Assembly: GCF_000407145.1 (NCBI RefSeq)
Contig: NZ_KE136474.1
Location: 434,001 to 498,000 of the forward strand
Length of the DNA: 64,000 nucleotides
Source: Enterococcus caccae ATCC BAA-1240
Lineage (GTDB): Bacteria; Bacillota; Bacilli; Lactobacillales; Enterococcaceae
Reading direction: 5' to 3'
In this document: positions 26,783-35,351 of the stretch, piece by piece
Layout: the number at the start of each line of letters is the position of its first letter
How positions within the stretch are numbered: position 1 is the first letter of the stretch
Translations under genes and position numbers: made by a program
The notes under the pieces: model-generated
Databases searched by the model: none
Told to the model about the DNA's origin: nothing
What the model saw: the letters and a program-made list of their open reading frames with translations, nothing else

Positions 26783-26868
26783 CATATTAGAAAAACAACC
26801 CTAACAAAACACTTTTTCATTTTTTAACTCCTTTTCCCACTCTTCCCCAAAGAGTGGGTCTTTTTTTT
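26783..26868 (+). ncRNA. Small-RNA-like element, copy 3 of 3
   Basis: Core AACAACCCTAACAAAACAC plus CATTTTTTAACTCCTTTT is identical to copies 1 and 2, with AACAACCC at 26794. The hairpin is at 26836-26858 and here ends in TCTTTTTTTT, the best U-tract of the three. A TATATT -10 lies at about 26776-26782. On the minus strand the core reads as a ribosome binding site, ATG and a 12-codon frame (MKKCFVRVVFLI); its end differs between copies, so I favour a plus-strand RNA. Confidence 0.68.
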
Positions 26869-27238
26869 ACCATCAAAGAAGCTTGGATTCTTACTACCTC
26901 AAAAATAAAAAATTGATGTTCATTTTTCGAAAGAATTTTTTTTGAATCAGTAATACACTAAAGAGACAAAGTGAAGGGATCGATGACTAAGGGACAAAAA
27001 TAAAATAGCTCAATTTAGAAACGTGTACAAAAGAGACAAATCGCTTGTACTATTAAATATCTGGGATATGGCAAGCGCAAAGGCATTGATTAAGAAAGAA
27101 CCAATTTGATTCCGACGAGCAGTTACGTAATGTCTGATTATTATGGTTACCAAGATGAATAGGTGCTAAACCAAACAATCATTCGAATTAAAGTCTATGA
27201 AAAAACAAGGATCGCTGGTATTTTTATACTAGGTTTAA

Positions 27239-27448
27239 AAAATAAAGCGTATATCGAGAAATACCGCAGATGAAACGACGTTACCGATTAGTATCATACT
27301 AGATGATAGAGAAGATTCAATTGTAGAATATCTAAATGCAGAAGTTTCAAGAGTCACCTTTGGTTCTTCAATCTATACGTTTTATAATGAAAGTGAAAAT
27401 AGTGACTTAGATACATCTTACATGTCGTTACTGGCAGATTTGGCTTAA
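27239..27448 (+). pseudogene. Decayed gene remnant, unidentified
   Basis: A protein-like open stretch reads KRISRNTADETTLPI, then VEYLNAEVSRVTFGSSIYTFY, ending ...LLADLA before TAA at 27446. It has no start codon or ribosome binding site, and the preceding 250 bp show similar fragments broken by stops and frame changes (for example QSFELKSMKKQGSLVFLY). I read it as the 3' end of a dead gene; the family is not recognised. The rest of 26869-27494 shows nothing else. Confidence 0.4.
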
Positions 27449-27494
27449 TATGAGAAGCAAGATCAAAATAAATTAGTAGAGAGGGGAATGCCCA

Positions 27495-28541
27495 ATGATC
27501 AGTGAAAAAGAACAAAAACAATACTATCAAGCACTGTTAGCAAAAGATTCTACATATGACGGAATTTTTTTTGTAGGTATCAAATCAACAGGCGTTTTTT
27601 GTCACGCTACATGTCCTGCAAGAAAACCAAAGTATGAAAATTGTACATTTTATGAAACAGCAGAAGAGGCTCTTTTGTCAGGATATCGTCCATGTAAACG
27701 TTGTAAACCGTTATCCTTTCCAAGAGAAATCCCGCCCTTAGTTCAGAAAATGGTAGAGTTAGTAGAAGAAAATCCAGAGAAGCGTTGGAAAGATCAAGAC
27801 TTCGCAGAATTGGGCATTCACTCGATGACGGCTAGAAGACAGTTTAAAAAAGTCTATGGTATGACGTTCGTTCAATATGCGCGTTCAAGAAGGATGGGGA
27901 TGGCTTTGAAATCAATCAAAAAGGGTGAAAAGCGGATCAATACTCAGCTGGATGTCGGTTACGATTCATCCAGTGGTTTCTACGATGCCTTTTCAAAAAT
28001 CATGGGAAGAAATCTAAAACAATCGAAAGAAATCAAAATATTATCGGCAGATTGGATTGATACGATTTTAGGACCGATGATGAGTATTGCGGATGATGAG
28101 TACTTATATTTACTAGAGTTTGTCGACCGGCGTGGCTTGGAAAGAGAAATCGAACGATTACGGAATCGAATGAATGCTTCTATCGTTCCAGGAAAAACCA
28201 AGATTAACGAGCAGATCAAAGGAGAACTGGATTTGTATTTTGAGAAGAAACTAGACGAATTTCGGACACCGTATCTATGTTTAGGTTCTGATTTTCAGAA
28301 AAGTGTGTGGCAAGCTTTGACAGAAATTAAGCGTGGTAAAACTTTTTCATATAAAGAGTTAGCGAAAGCGATCGGGAATCCAAATGGAATGCGAGCGGTA
28401 GGTAATGCCAATGGTGCAAATCAGTTAGCAATTATTATTCCATGTCATCGCGTAATCCAGACAGACGGAGGTCTGGGCGGCTATGGCGGTGGCGTAGAGC
28501 GGAAGAAGTGGTTGTTGAAGCATGAGCGTGAGTATCGTTGA
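27495..28541 (+). CDS. ada: Ada-type bifunctional regulator / O6-methylguanine-DNA methyltransferase
   Basis: A 348-residue protein with three parts. The N-terminal Ada zinc domain has Cys36, Cys40, Cys67 and Cys70 (GVFCHATCPARKP; YRPCKRCKP). An AraC-type helix-turn-helix covers ~85-165 (GIHSMTARRQFKKVYGMTFVQYARSRRMG). The C-terminal methyltransferase carries the acceptor in IIPCHRVIQ (Cys ~317). It repairs O6-alkylguanine and, once methylated on the zinc Cys, activates alkylation-response genes. The ATG follows GAGGGGAA. It stands alone, with a hairpin terminator after it. Confidence 0.93.
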   Translation: MISEKEQKQYYQALLAKDSTYDGIFFVGIKSTGVFCHATCPARKPKYENCTFYETAEEALLSGYRPCKRCKPLSFPREIPPLVQKMVELVEENPEKRWKDQDFAELGIHSMTARRQFKKVYGMTFVQYARSRRMGMALKSIKKGEKRINTQLDVGYDSSSGFYDAFSKIMGRNLKQSKEIKILSADWIDTILGPMMSIADDEYLYLLEFVDRRGLEREIERLRNRMNASIVPGKTKINEQIKGELDLYFEKKLDEFRTPYLCLGSDFQKSVWQALTEIKRGKTFSYKELAKAIGNPNGMRAVGNANGANQLAIIIPCHRVIQTDGGLGGYGGGVERKKWLLKHEREYR

Positions 28542-28550
28542 TATCAAAGA

Positions 28551-28590
28551 GGTTGGATGTGACTCGTAGAGTTATGCCTAGCCTTTTTTG
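28551..28590 (+). terminator. Terminator after ada, TGGGACATAACTC-family hairpin
   Basis: AGGTTGGATGTGACTC pairs with GAGTTATGCCTAGCCT through G-U pairs and one mismatch, then TTTTTT. The ATAACTC-type core is related to the elements at 8456 and 48771. Confidence 0.75.
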
Positions 28591-28731
28591 GTGTAACTAT
28601 CGTTATGCTATTGAAATCAAAAAAATACGTAAAAGCTACTATTTTGATCTAAAAGAGTTATAAAAACATGTTATTGTAAATCTATAAGTAAGTTTATTTA
28701 TAAAAAAATAAAAGAAAGAGTGGTTTTTATT

Positions 28732-29700
28732 ATGAAAAAGGTGTTATTAAATTTAGTATTTGCATGTTTAGGCGGTGTGGTATTATTTTCTCATAATACA
28801 CAAGTGTATGCCGAAGACAGAACAATCAATGAGACTAATAATCATGTTATGGGAAATAATTTAAAGAAGACAGAGCCTTCTAGAAAAAGCCAGCAAGTTC
28901 GGTTACCATACACACCAGAGCTTCTTCCAAGAGCTGACTTTATTGATATCTCTTCTTGGAATGGCGAAATATCTGTGGACTCATACAAAAAAATGAATGC
29001 ACAAGGTGTAAAAGGGGTAGTCGTAAAACTGACAGAATATACGACATATAAAAACCCTTTTGCTAAGATCCAAATTGAAAATGCGAAAAAAGCAGGTCTG
29101 ACAGTTTCAACGTATCATTATTCTTGGTTTGTAGATGAACAAAAAGCGGTTGAAGAAGCTAATTACTTTGCTGATTTTGCACAAGAACTTGGATTAAATC
29201 CAGATACAATCATGGTCAATGATGCTGAAGAAGGGGAGATGATTCCTGCAGATGTAACGATTACATCAACAGCATTCAAAAATCAATTAAATAAACGTGG
29301 TTTTAATAACGTGATCCACTATAGCATGGCTAGCTGGTTTACGAACAATTGGTTAGAATTTCCGGTTTTAGGTAAAGAAAATAGTTGGGTAGCGGAATGG
29401 CCAAAATCACCATCGAATGAAAACTTATTGCATTCAGATACAGCCGCATGGCAATGGAGTTCACAAGTTGAATTTTCAGGTGTGACAGGTGTCTTTGATG
29501 CGAACGTAGATTATCTTGGTCGCTTTATTTCTACACTTGAGTTTAAATTGGGAACGGATTTGACTCCGATCCACTATTATCAAGGGGAAGAAGTAGCTTA
29601 TCAAGGAAAAAAGTATACGGTGATTCAAACACATAAGAATTATGGCGATCCTAGTGGGGTACCAGGGATTGCGGAAGCATTGTTTGCGCTGAAAATTTAA
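28732..29700 (+). CDS. Secreted GH25 lysozyme with chitin-binding-like C-terminus
   Basis: A 322-residue protein from ATG 28732 (MKKVLLNLVFACLGG); a GTG four codons upstream overlaps the GAGTGG site. Signal peptide ~1-28 (to VYA). The GH25 domain (~60-260) starts RADFIDISSWNGEIS and has the acidic DAEE loop (MVNDAEEGEM), AWQWSSQ and DANVDYLG, all typical of muramidases that cut the MurNAc-GlcNAc bond. The last ~45 residues (YYQGEEVAYQGKKYTVIQTH...GVPG) resemble a small carbohydrate-binding module. Probably cell-wall turnover or attack on other bacteria. Confidence 0.9.
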   Translation: MKKVLLNLVFACLGGVVLFSHNTQVYAEDRTINETNNHVMGNNLKKTEPSRKSQQVRLPYTPELLPRADFIDISSWNGEISVDSYKKMNAQGVKGVVVKLTEYTTYKNPFAKIQIENAKKAGLTVSTYHYSWFVDEQKAVEEANYFADFAQELGLNPDTIMVNDAEEGEMIPADVTITSTAFKNQLNKRGFNNVIHYSMASWFTNNWLEFPVLGKENSWVAEWPKSPSNENLLHSDTAAWQWSSQVEFSGVTGVFDANVDYLGRFISTLEFKLGTDLTPIHYYQGEEVAYQGKKYTVIQTHKNYGDPSGVPGIAEALFALKI

Positions 29701-29710
29701 ATAAAAGAAA

Positions 29711-29755
29711 GAGTGGATGATGATCAGAAAAAAATCTGATTATTGTCCACTTTTT
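29711..29755 (+). terminator. Terminator of the lysozyme gene
   Basis: AGTGGATGATGATCAGA pairs with TCTGATTATTGTCCACT (three G-U pairs), followed by TTTTTC. Confidence 0.8.
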
Positions 29756-29760
29756 CAAAT

Positions 29761-29823
29761 TTACCAGTCTCCAGAAAATCCACCTTTGCCTGATGAGCCG
29801 CCAGAACTGCTACTTCGATAAAT
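29761..29823 (-). pseudogene. Remnant of a glycine/serine-rich C-terminus (TPM/DUF2207-like)
   Basis: On the minus strand a 20-codon piece reads IYRSSSSGGSSGKGGFSGDW then stop, with an in-frame TGA just upstream. Ends of the form SSGGSSGGGFSGG-W are typical of secreted or membrane TPM-domain and DUF2207 proteins. The rest of the gene is gone. Confidence 0.45.
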
Positions 29824-29946
29824 TCATACCAGGTATTGCCCTTAAAAATAAACATTTATCAAGATCCATAATCTCTTTTTGTTAATAGTTTGATTCGATT
29901 TTTTTAAAATCCTTCTCATCTTTTTTTATAAATCCTTGTGTAAATG

Positions 29947-30048
29947 TTAAATTTGAAAAGAGATTACTTCAAGTTCATGTTGTAAAATATCAATAGGAAT
30001 TTCAGAAATAGCTCCATCTTTTCCTAAACTAGTTCCGCATTCTGTAAT
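29947..30048 (-). pseudogene. Second short gene remnant, unidentified
   Basis: A 33-codon minus-strand piece with protein-like composition (ECGTSLGKDGAISEIPIDIL, then QHELEVISFQI and stop), bounded upstream by TAA and without a start or ribosome binding site. Together with the piece at 29761 it marks a degraded region between the lysozyme and the histidine kinase. Confidence 0.35.
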
Positions 30049-30069
30049 TTAATTCTTCTTCATGTTTGT

Positions 30070-30138
30070 AAATTCTTCCATTCGTATCAAAATAAATAAC
30101 TATCGCTATATTTTTTTGTGATACGAATGGAAGAATTT
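30070..30138. repeat. Perfect 20-bp inverted repeat
   Basis: AAATTCTTCCATTCGTATCA (30070-30089) and its exact complement (30119-30138) flank a 29-bp AT-rich loop. It lies 80-150 bp beyond the histidine kinase stop. There is no U-tract on the kinase strand, so it is not a classical terminator for it; a small mobile-element remnant or RNA stem is possible. Confidence 0.7.
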
Positions 30139-30218
30139 TGTTTTAATATTAATAGAAAAATAGTTGTTTAATCTGTCAAAATTGATGATAGGTGACTCAA
30201 TAAATAGAAAATCAGCAT

Positions 30219-31448
30219 TCATGCTTTTTTATGCAAGGTTAGTGATACTGTAAAATTAGTTTTGTCATGCTCAACAATGTACGATGCATTATTGTATCTA
30301 TTTAAAATGGAAGAAAAAATATATAGACCTAGTCCTTGATTTTTCTCTTTGGTAGAAAAATTTTTTGTAAAAAGAGATTGAGAAGTTTCTCTGTTAAGTT
30401 CTGTAGATGAATTTTTAACTAATATGAACGTTTCTTTGTCATCTTGTTTTAGCAGGACCAAGATAGAAGGTTTTTTTGTGTATTTTGCTGCCTCAACAGC
30501 ATTATCTAATAAAATAGAGAAGCTACGAATAAAATCTATTAAAGGAATGTTCACAGTGTCGATAGTATTAAGGACCTGTAGATCAAATGTAATATTATTA
30601 TCAAGACTTTTTTGAATATAGTCGTTGATAAGTGTTTGTATTGGAAAAATTTTAATCAGAAACAACTGTGGATATCGGGGCATTTCCAGTAAATTACTGG
30701 AGTAGTTAAGAATATTCTCTAGATAATCCTTAGCCTGATCAAGTTGATCATTTTTCAAATAACCCATTAAACTAATTAGTATATTTTTATAATCATGTTT
30801 AAATTCATTAGCTAGGGCTATATATGATTTTTCATTTTTTAAGTGACTTTGAATTAACTCTGTTAGTTGCCTCTGTTGATAGTACTTACTTTTAGCATGA
30901 AAATAATTTGAAAAGAGAATGATGATAAATATAATTACTAGGCAAAGAATAGAATAAACGAGCACATTTTTGGATGCAATGAGTATCTGTTCAGCAAATC
31001 TTAATATTGTAATGAAAACAAATGTAAAAATCGAGATAAGAAGATATTTTTTTTTAATCAAAGAGAGATGGAGTAGAATCACTTGGATGGATTTATTTGT
31101 GTACAATTGGTAAGGGATAGCGTCGGTAATGTATAGAATTAACCATAGATCAAATGTAAAAATAGATGAAATAAGTACAAGCAAGGTTTGACCAGAAATA
31201 ATAATAGTAGGAACTATCCAACTGTATTTGTTCCTAATAAAAATAAAATACTGAGAAATAGAAATTAATGAAATTCCAAAATAAATAGATTCTTTAGGGA
31301 ATAACAGGTCAAATAATATCTGAAGACCTAGGATGCCTAAAAAAAATAATCTTTCTTTAAGAGAGGTTATTTTTTTTAGACAAGAAAAGAATATGATTAG
31401 CACCATATTAATTGAAGTAATTACTAAGTAAAGATGTCTAGCAATCAC
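30219..31448 (-). CDS. AgrC/ComD-like sensor histidine kinase
   Basis: About 409 residues from GTG 31448, which lies 10 nt after AAGGAG within the end of the regulator gene; longer readings are possible. The N-terminal ~190 residues form six or so membrane helices. The H-box is NEFKHDYKNILISLMGYL, the N-box SILLDNAVEAAKYT and the G-box NQGLGLYIFSSIL, typical of the GHKL family kinases that sense peptide pheromones. It is co-transcribed with the LytTR regulator (overlap 11 bp). No AgrB-like processing gene or peptide gene is seen nearby. Confidence 0.85.
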   Translation of the reverse strand: MIARHLYLVITSINMVLIIFFSCLKKITSLKERLFFLGILGLQILFDLLFPKESIYFGISLISISQYFIFIRNKYSWIVPTIIISGQTLLVLISSIFTFDLWLILYITDAIPYQLYTNKSIQVILLHLSLIKKKYLLISIFTFVFITILRFAEQILIASKNVLVYSILCLVIIFIIILFSNYFHAKSKYYQQRQLTELIQSHLKNEKSYIALANEFKHDYKNILISLMGYLKNDQLDQAKDYLENILNYSSNLLEMPRYPQLFLIKIFPIQTLINDYIQKSLDNNITFDLQVLNTIDTVNIPLIDFIRSFSILLDNAVEAAKYTKKPSILVLLKQDDKETFILVKNSSTELNRETSQSLFTKNFSTKEKNQGLGLYIFSSILNRYNNASYIVEHDKTNFTVSLTLHKKA

Positions 31449-32205
31449 TACTATCACGCTCCTTAATCGCGTTAACAACTTTATTAAATACTTTGACACC
31501 AGTAGAAAGTATTACATCATTTTGAAAAATCAACGTAGTAGAAGACTTATTGTATCCAACAATATTATCTAGATTAATAATAAAAGATTGTAAATTGGTT
31601 AACATATTTTTTTGTGGAAACTGCTTTTTTACGGTATTGATTTTCATTTTGATTAAATATTGTTTGTCCATTGTCCTTATTAATACATGTCCTTTGTGGC
31701 CAGAAACGGATTCAATAAAGAGAATTTGAGATAGTTTAAAGAAAAGAGTTTCACTACGTGTTTGGAATACAACGACATCATTATGTTTATTTAAAGATAA
31801 TGTCTTTTTTTCAAAATCATGTAGTATTTGTAAAATATTTTTTAGTGTCTCATCATCATTATCGATTTCTTTTTTTAGGTATCTAGTAGGATAGATATTT
31901 TCATTTATAATATTGATTGCTTGATCAGCTGCTGTTGTTAAGAATATAATTGTTGCTTTTGAATTTATTGTCCGAATCTGCTTAGCAATATCAATCCCAG
32001 AAAAGTTTGTTTTTAAATCAATATCTAGGAAAAATATATCGGTGTCTTCGATCAATTTTTTCTGAAAATAGTTCATAAATTCTAAATGATTATGTGGTTG
32101 CGGAAAATTAATAGTAATGAAGTTAGATTTATAGCTAAGGATAAACTCCATTATTTTTTTCCGATAGTTGTTATCATCTTCTAATATATATATATTCACA
32201 TCCAT
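31438..32205 (-). CDS. LytTR-family response regulator (AgrA/ComE-like)
   Basis: A 255-residue protein. The receiver domain (1-~125) begins MDVNIYILEDDNNYRKKI and has the phosphoacceptor in DIFFLDIDLKTNFSGIDIA, then Thr in IIFLTTAAD. The LytTR DNA-binding domain (~145-250) includes ILFIESVSGHKGHVLIRT and NLQSFIINLDNIV. It probably works with the kinase encoded next to it. It is divergent from the WxL-operon regulator at 32409, with about 200 bp between them, so the pair may control the surface operon (inference). Confidence 0.88.
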   Translation of the reverse strand: MDVNIYILEDDNNYRKKIMEFILSYKSNFITINFPQPHNHLEFMNYFQKKLIEDTDIFFLDIDLKTNFSGIDIAKQIRTINSKATIIFLTTAADQAINIINENIYPTRYLKKEIDNDDETLKNILQILHDFEKKTLSLNKHNDVVVFQTRSETLFFKLSQILFIESVSGHKGHVLIRTMDKQYLIKMKINTVKKQFPQKNMLTNLQSFIINLDNIVGYNKSSTTLIFQNDVILSTGVKVFNKVVNAIKERDSSDC

Positions 32206-32408
32206 AAAAAGATATTTCTCCTTTAAAAAATAAATATTTTTATAAATATATCATAATTGTTTTGAAAATACATAAGAACTTTACCAAAAGTATATCGAAA
32301 AGCGCTTACAAGTCGTTCTTTTTCTAGATAATAGTTGATAGTATAGTCAATGTACAGTGAGTTGGAAGTAGTTATTTCTGAAGAAATTTTAACTTAGGAG
32401 GGAGAAAT

Positions 32409-33155
32409 ATGGAAAATACAATTGGTCTATTACATATCAGAGATGATTCTGAGCAGAACGATCACATAGAGTTATTGATAAAACGGACCCTCATTGAACA
32501 ACAGTATTCACTAATTGAAATTACAGAGAAAGAACAAATAGGATCGCTGGATGGTCTGGTGCTTAACTTGGAAAAATCATCTGATTATGTTAAAGCATTT
32601 CAGTGGTTGATTAATTTACAAGAGGAATATTCCTTATTTATTTGGATTCTGATTGAAGGAAAGGATTCTGAGCTGACAAAATTGTATCCTCACTTAAGTA
32701 AAAATTCAGTAATCGAAATTATTGAGTCAAATCAAGGATTTGAGGAACTAGGAATCAAAATAAAAAATGCGCTCAATTACAAAAATCACTTATTAAACGA
32801 GATAGAACCGAAAAAAAAATCTGATTACCATTACTTAGACCCGGCCAAGCTAAGTCTAGTGGTTCATGACAAAATAATAGCATTAACCCGAAAAGAATTC
32901 AAAATATTTGAACTGTTATATAAAAACTTAGATAAAGTTATGACCTATGAGCAAATCACTGAGGTACTCTATGGTAACTCATTAGGAAAATCACTAGAAA
33001 AGTATCGGGTCGCAAACTTCATCTTCCATATCAGAAACAAATTAGAAGAACAAAGCTATTTTGAAATTGAAATTATTCGAACAAAAGGATATCTACTTAC
33101 CTATTCAAAAAAAGAACGATCTCTTTTGGAAAACCAAGACAAAAAAGTTTTATAA
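32409..33155 (+). CDS. Atypical OmpR-type regulator with degenerate receiver, head of WxL operon
   Basis: A 248-residue protein behind AGGAGGGAG. The C-terminal ~100 residues are an OmpR/PhoB winged helix (KIIALTRKEFKIFELLYKNLDKVMTYEQI...IRTKGYLLTY). The N-terminal ~120 residues have receiver-like size and layout, but the phosphoacceptor position reads LDGLVLNLE, with no Asp where one is expected. It is likely phosphorylation-independent. A similar protein is encoded at 52377 next to the second WxL-interacting gene, suggesting a dedicated regulator type for such operons. Confidence 0.75.
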   Translation: MENTIGLLHIRDDSEQNDHIELLIKRTLIEQQYSLIEITEKEQIGSLDGLVLNLEKSSDYVKAFQWLINLQEEYSLFIWILIEGKDSELTKLYPHLSKNSVIEIIESNQGFEELGIKIKNALNYKNHLLNEIEPKKKSDYHYLDPAKLSLVVHDKIIALTRKEFKIFELLYKNLDKVMTYEQITEVLYGNSLGKSLEKYRVANFIFHIRNKLEEQSYFEIEIIRTKGYLLTYSKKERSLLENQDKKVL

Positions 33156-33218
33156 TGATCGCTCATAGGAGAAAGACTAGATAAACTTAAAAAACTACGT
33201 AATTATTCAAAGAAATGG

Positions 33219-33884
33219 ATGGCTAAAAGTGTGAAAGACAAAAAGACCTATTATCAGAAATATCGAGGCTATTATCTCGGACAATTGATCCTTTTGGTAG
33301 GATGGATCACTAATTTTATTCTTTTTTCAAGATTTTATGAAGAGGCCTTATTTTATGTAGATAAAAATGCCAAATTTATTATTCAGTTATTGTTCATCGT
33401 GACTTATTACTTGAGTGATGTACTAACGTATTTATTTGTCGCTTTTTTACTGATGACATTAAATATCTTCCTGGTCTTGATGTTTTATACCAAAAATAAG
33501 CGCGAAGGAATCAAACAAAAAGAGAGAACTTATTCAATGATCGTATTTCTAGCGATTATCGGAATAAGTACTATAGCGCTATTGATAACGATTATTTGGC
33601 CGCTGTTTTTATTACTATTTATCGTTTCTCTGACGATCGTTTATATCATATATGTCATTACAAAATCTTTATATGAAGAAAAAGATGAATTGTACGAAGA
33701 AAATGAACTAGTTAAAGTAGAAGGTCCTTTCCAAACAAAGGCAGTAGCAGAAGAATATACCAAAGAATTTTTGAAACATTGGATGGAGTATTTTACTAAG
33801 CAAGGTCTTAATTTAGTAGCAATTACTAAATGTGATGAAAATGATGAGTGGTATGTTGAAATCATTGTTCAATCAATTCAATAA
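33219..33884 (+). CDS. Membrane protein of the WxL operon
   Basis: A 221-residue protein. Four hydrophobic segments at about 18-38, 50-68, 70-92 and 105-145 are followed by a soluble acidic C-terminal domain of ~70 residues (KVEGPFQTKAVAEEYTKEFL...NDEWYVEIIVQSI). Family not recognised. The ribosome binding site is weak (CAAAGAA), and several start codons are close together (33215, 33219, 33231). Its place between the regulator and the WxL-interacting gene suggests a role in that surface system. Confidence 0.65.
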   Translation: MAKSVKDKKTYYQKYRGYYLGQLILLVGWITNFILFSRFYEEALFYVDKNAKFIIQLLFIVTYYLSDVLTYLFVAFLLMTLNIFLVLMFYTKNKREGIKQKERTYSMIVFLAIIGISTIALLITIIWPLFLLLFIVSLTIVYIIYVITKSLYEEKDELYEENELVKVEGPFQTKAVAEEYTKEFLKHWMEYFTKQGLNLVAITKCDENDEWYVEIIVQSIQ

Positions 33885-33918
33885 GAATAAATACTAGTAG
33901 TTAGGAGAACTTTTTTTC

Positions 33919-35022
33919 ATGAGAAAGATTAATGCGATATATCTAAGCCTTATCTGTGTTTTTTCATTATTTTTTTTTGCTGATCAAGTAATGGCTGCAG
34001 ATGATGACAATAATCTAGGCTATACAGTGACACTGGTACAGTCAAATACCCAAATCGATCCCAATAAAAGTTATTTTTATGTGAAAACGACGCCAGGAGA
34101 AGCGCAAACATTAGAAGTAAGAATCAAAAGTACCAAAAAAGAGAATGTGCGGATCAAGATCTATGGCACCAATGCGATTACAGGAGACGGAGGAACGATC
34201 GAGTACAGCAATGACAAAACGTATTACGATTCGACCTTAAAAGAGCCGGTTACATCAATGCTCAAAATCCCAACGCCAGAGATTACTGTTGGGAACTACG
34301 AAGAAAAAACAGTGACAATCCAATTGACGCCGTCTAAAGAAAAGTATGACGGGGTCAAAATGGGGGCAATCGTCTTCGCTTTAGATCAAGGCGAAAAAGC
34401 CAAAAGTGGTGTCTCAACAGAATTTTCATATCGAGTAGGATTGATTACTTCCCAATCAGGAGATGAATTCAATAATGCTCAAACGTTAAATTTAAACTCC
34501 GTAAAGGCCTCAATCAAGCGCGGGAAAAAAATGGTTTTAGCGAATTTACAAAATCCTGAACCTAAAGTATTAGAAAATTTAAGTATCGTCGGCACGATGA
34601 CGAAAAAAGGGACCGCTGAAGTCGTTAAAAGAAAATCTGTTGAAAATTACAGCATGGCGCCAAACAGTTCGTTTGATTTTGAAATGGACTGGGGCATTGC
34701 CGATCTGCCATCTGGAACTTATAACTTGAAATTAGATGCATCAAATGATTATCAAGAATGGCAGCTTAGCAAGGAGTTTACAATTACCAACCAACAGGCA
34801 AAAAAAATGAACGAAGAAAGTGCCTTTAAAATTATTACGCCAACTTGGATTAAGATTACCGCAATTTTTTTATTAGTTGCCACTGTTTTGATTATGTCAT
34901 CAACGTTTTTTAGAAGAAGAAAATGGGAGAAACAATGGAAAAAAGTAAGAATTGCAAAACGAAAAAAACAAGGAAGTAAAATAAAAAAACGAAAAAAAAT
35001 CAATAGAAAAGATGGTGAATAA
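33919..35022 (+). CDS. WxL-interacting surface protein (DUF916/DUF3324)
   Basis: A 367-residue protein. Signal peptide ~1-27 (ends VMA-AD). The first beta domain (DUF916; GYTVTLVQSNTQIDPNKSYF...TPGEAQTLEVRI) is followed by the second (DUF3324; KASIKRGKKMVLANLQNPEP...YSMAPNSSFDFEMDW), then a membrane helix (~310-330) and a very basic cytoplasmic tail. Family members bind peptidoglycan and WxL proteins and hold them at the surface. Related genes lie at 36494 and 55502. The next gene starts 2 bp after its stop. Confidence 0.9.
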   Translation: MRKINAIYLSLICVFSLFFFADQVMAADDDNNLGYTVTLVQSNTQIDPNKSYFYVKTTPGEAQTLEVRIKSTKKENVRIKIYGTNAITGDGGTIEYSNDKTYYDSTLKEPVTSMLKIPTPEITVGNYEEKTVTIQLTPSKEKYDGVKMGAIVFALDQGEKAKSGVSTEFSYRVGLITSQSGDEFNNAQTLNLNSVKASIKRGKKMVLANLQNPEPKVLENLSIVGTMTKKGTAEVVKRKSVENYSMAPNSSFDFEMDWGIADLPSGTYNLKLDASNDYQEWQLSKEFTITNQQAKKMNEESAFKIITPTWIKITAIFLLVATVLIMSSTFFRRRKWEKQWKKVRIAKRKKQGSKIKKRKKINRKDGE

Positions 35023-35024
35023 GG

Positions 35025-35342
35025 ATGAAAAAACCTTACTCTATTTGGCCGTTGTTTTTTGTGGTAGGTGTGTTTTGGGTCTTGTTTAGCCAAGCAACCC
35101 AAGCGTTAGGGGAGCAAGAGAAAACAGAAACAGGTATATCATTCAATCAGTCTGTTGAACCAGATGAACCGAAATCACCAATTTACGAGACAAAAACACC
35201 CGTTTATCCAGAAACGGATGGGGCACTACCGCATTTAGGACAAATGATGACATCTTTTATTCTATTACTGTTGGGTGTCGCTTGTTTGATTGTATTTCTA
35301 GGAGTGATTAGTTTACGTAAGGTATATAGCATACATGTATAG
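35025..35342 (+). CDS. Small LPXTG-like surface protein of the WxL operon
   Basis: A 105-residue protein. Signal peptide ~1-29 (ends TQALG), then a short Pro/Glu/Lys/Thr-rich exposed part with the near-repeat SPIYETKTPVYPET, then LPHLG followed by a long hydrophobic stretch and a short tail with Arg/Lys. This is the layout of the small sortase-anchored proteins usual in WxL operons, but the Thr of LPXTG is Leu here. It lacks its own strong ribosome binding site and starts 2 bp after the upstream stop, so it is probably translationally coupled. Confidence 0.7.
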   Translation: MKKPYSIWPLFFVVGVFWVLFSQATQALGEQEKTETGISFNQSVEPDEPKSPIYETKTPVYPETDGALPHLGQMMTSFILLLLGVACLIVFLGVISLRKVYSIHV

Positions 35343-35351
35343 GAGTGTAAG

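Noticed and set aside
26783-26840. Twelve-codon minus-strand peptide MKKCFVRVVFLI with a good ribosome binding site, present in three versions
   Set aside because: The ends differ between copies (CLV, WYESIIS, FLI), while the plus-strand hairpin keeps pairing and is followed by T-runs. The RBS-like look is explained by an anti-RBS segment of a plus-strand RNA. Not fully excluded.
32290-32310. cre-like sequence before the WxL operon (CGAAAAGCGCTTACA)
   Set aside because: Both bases of the required TG end are wrong, and no clear promoter lies beside it.
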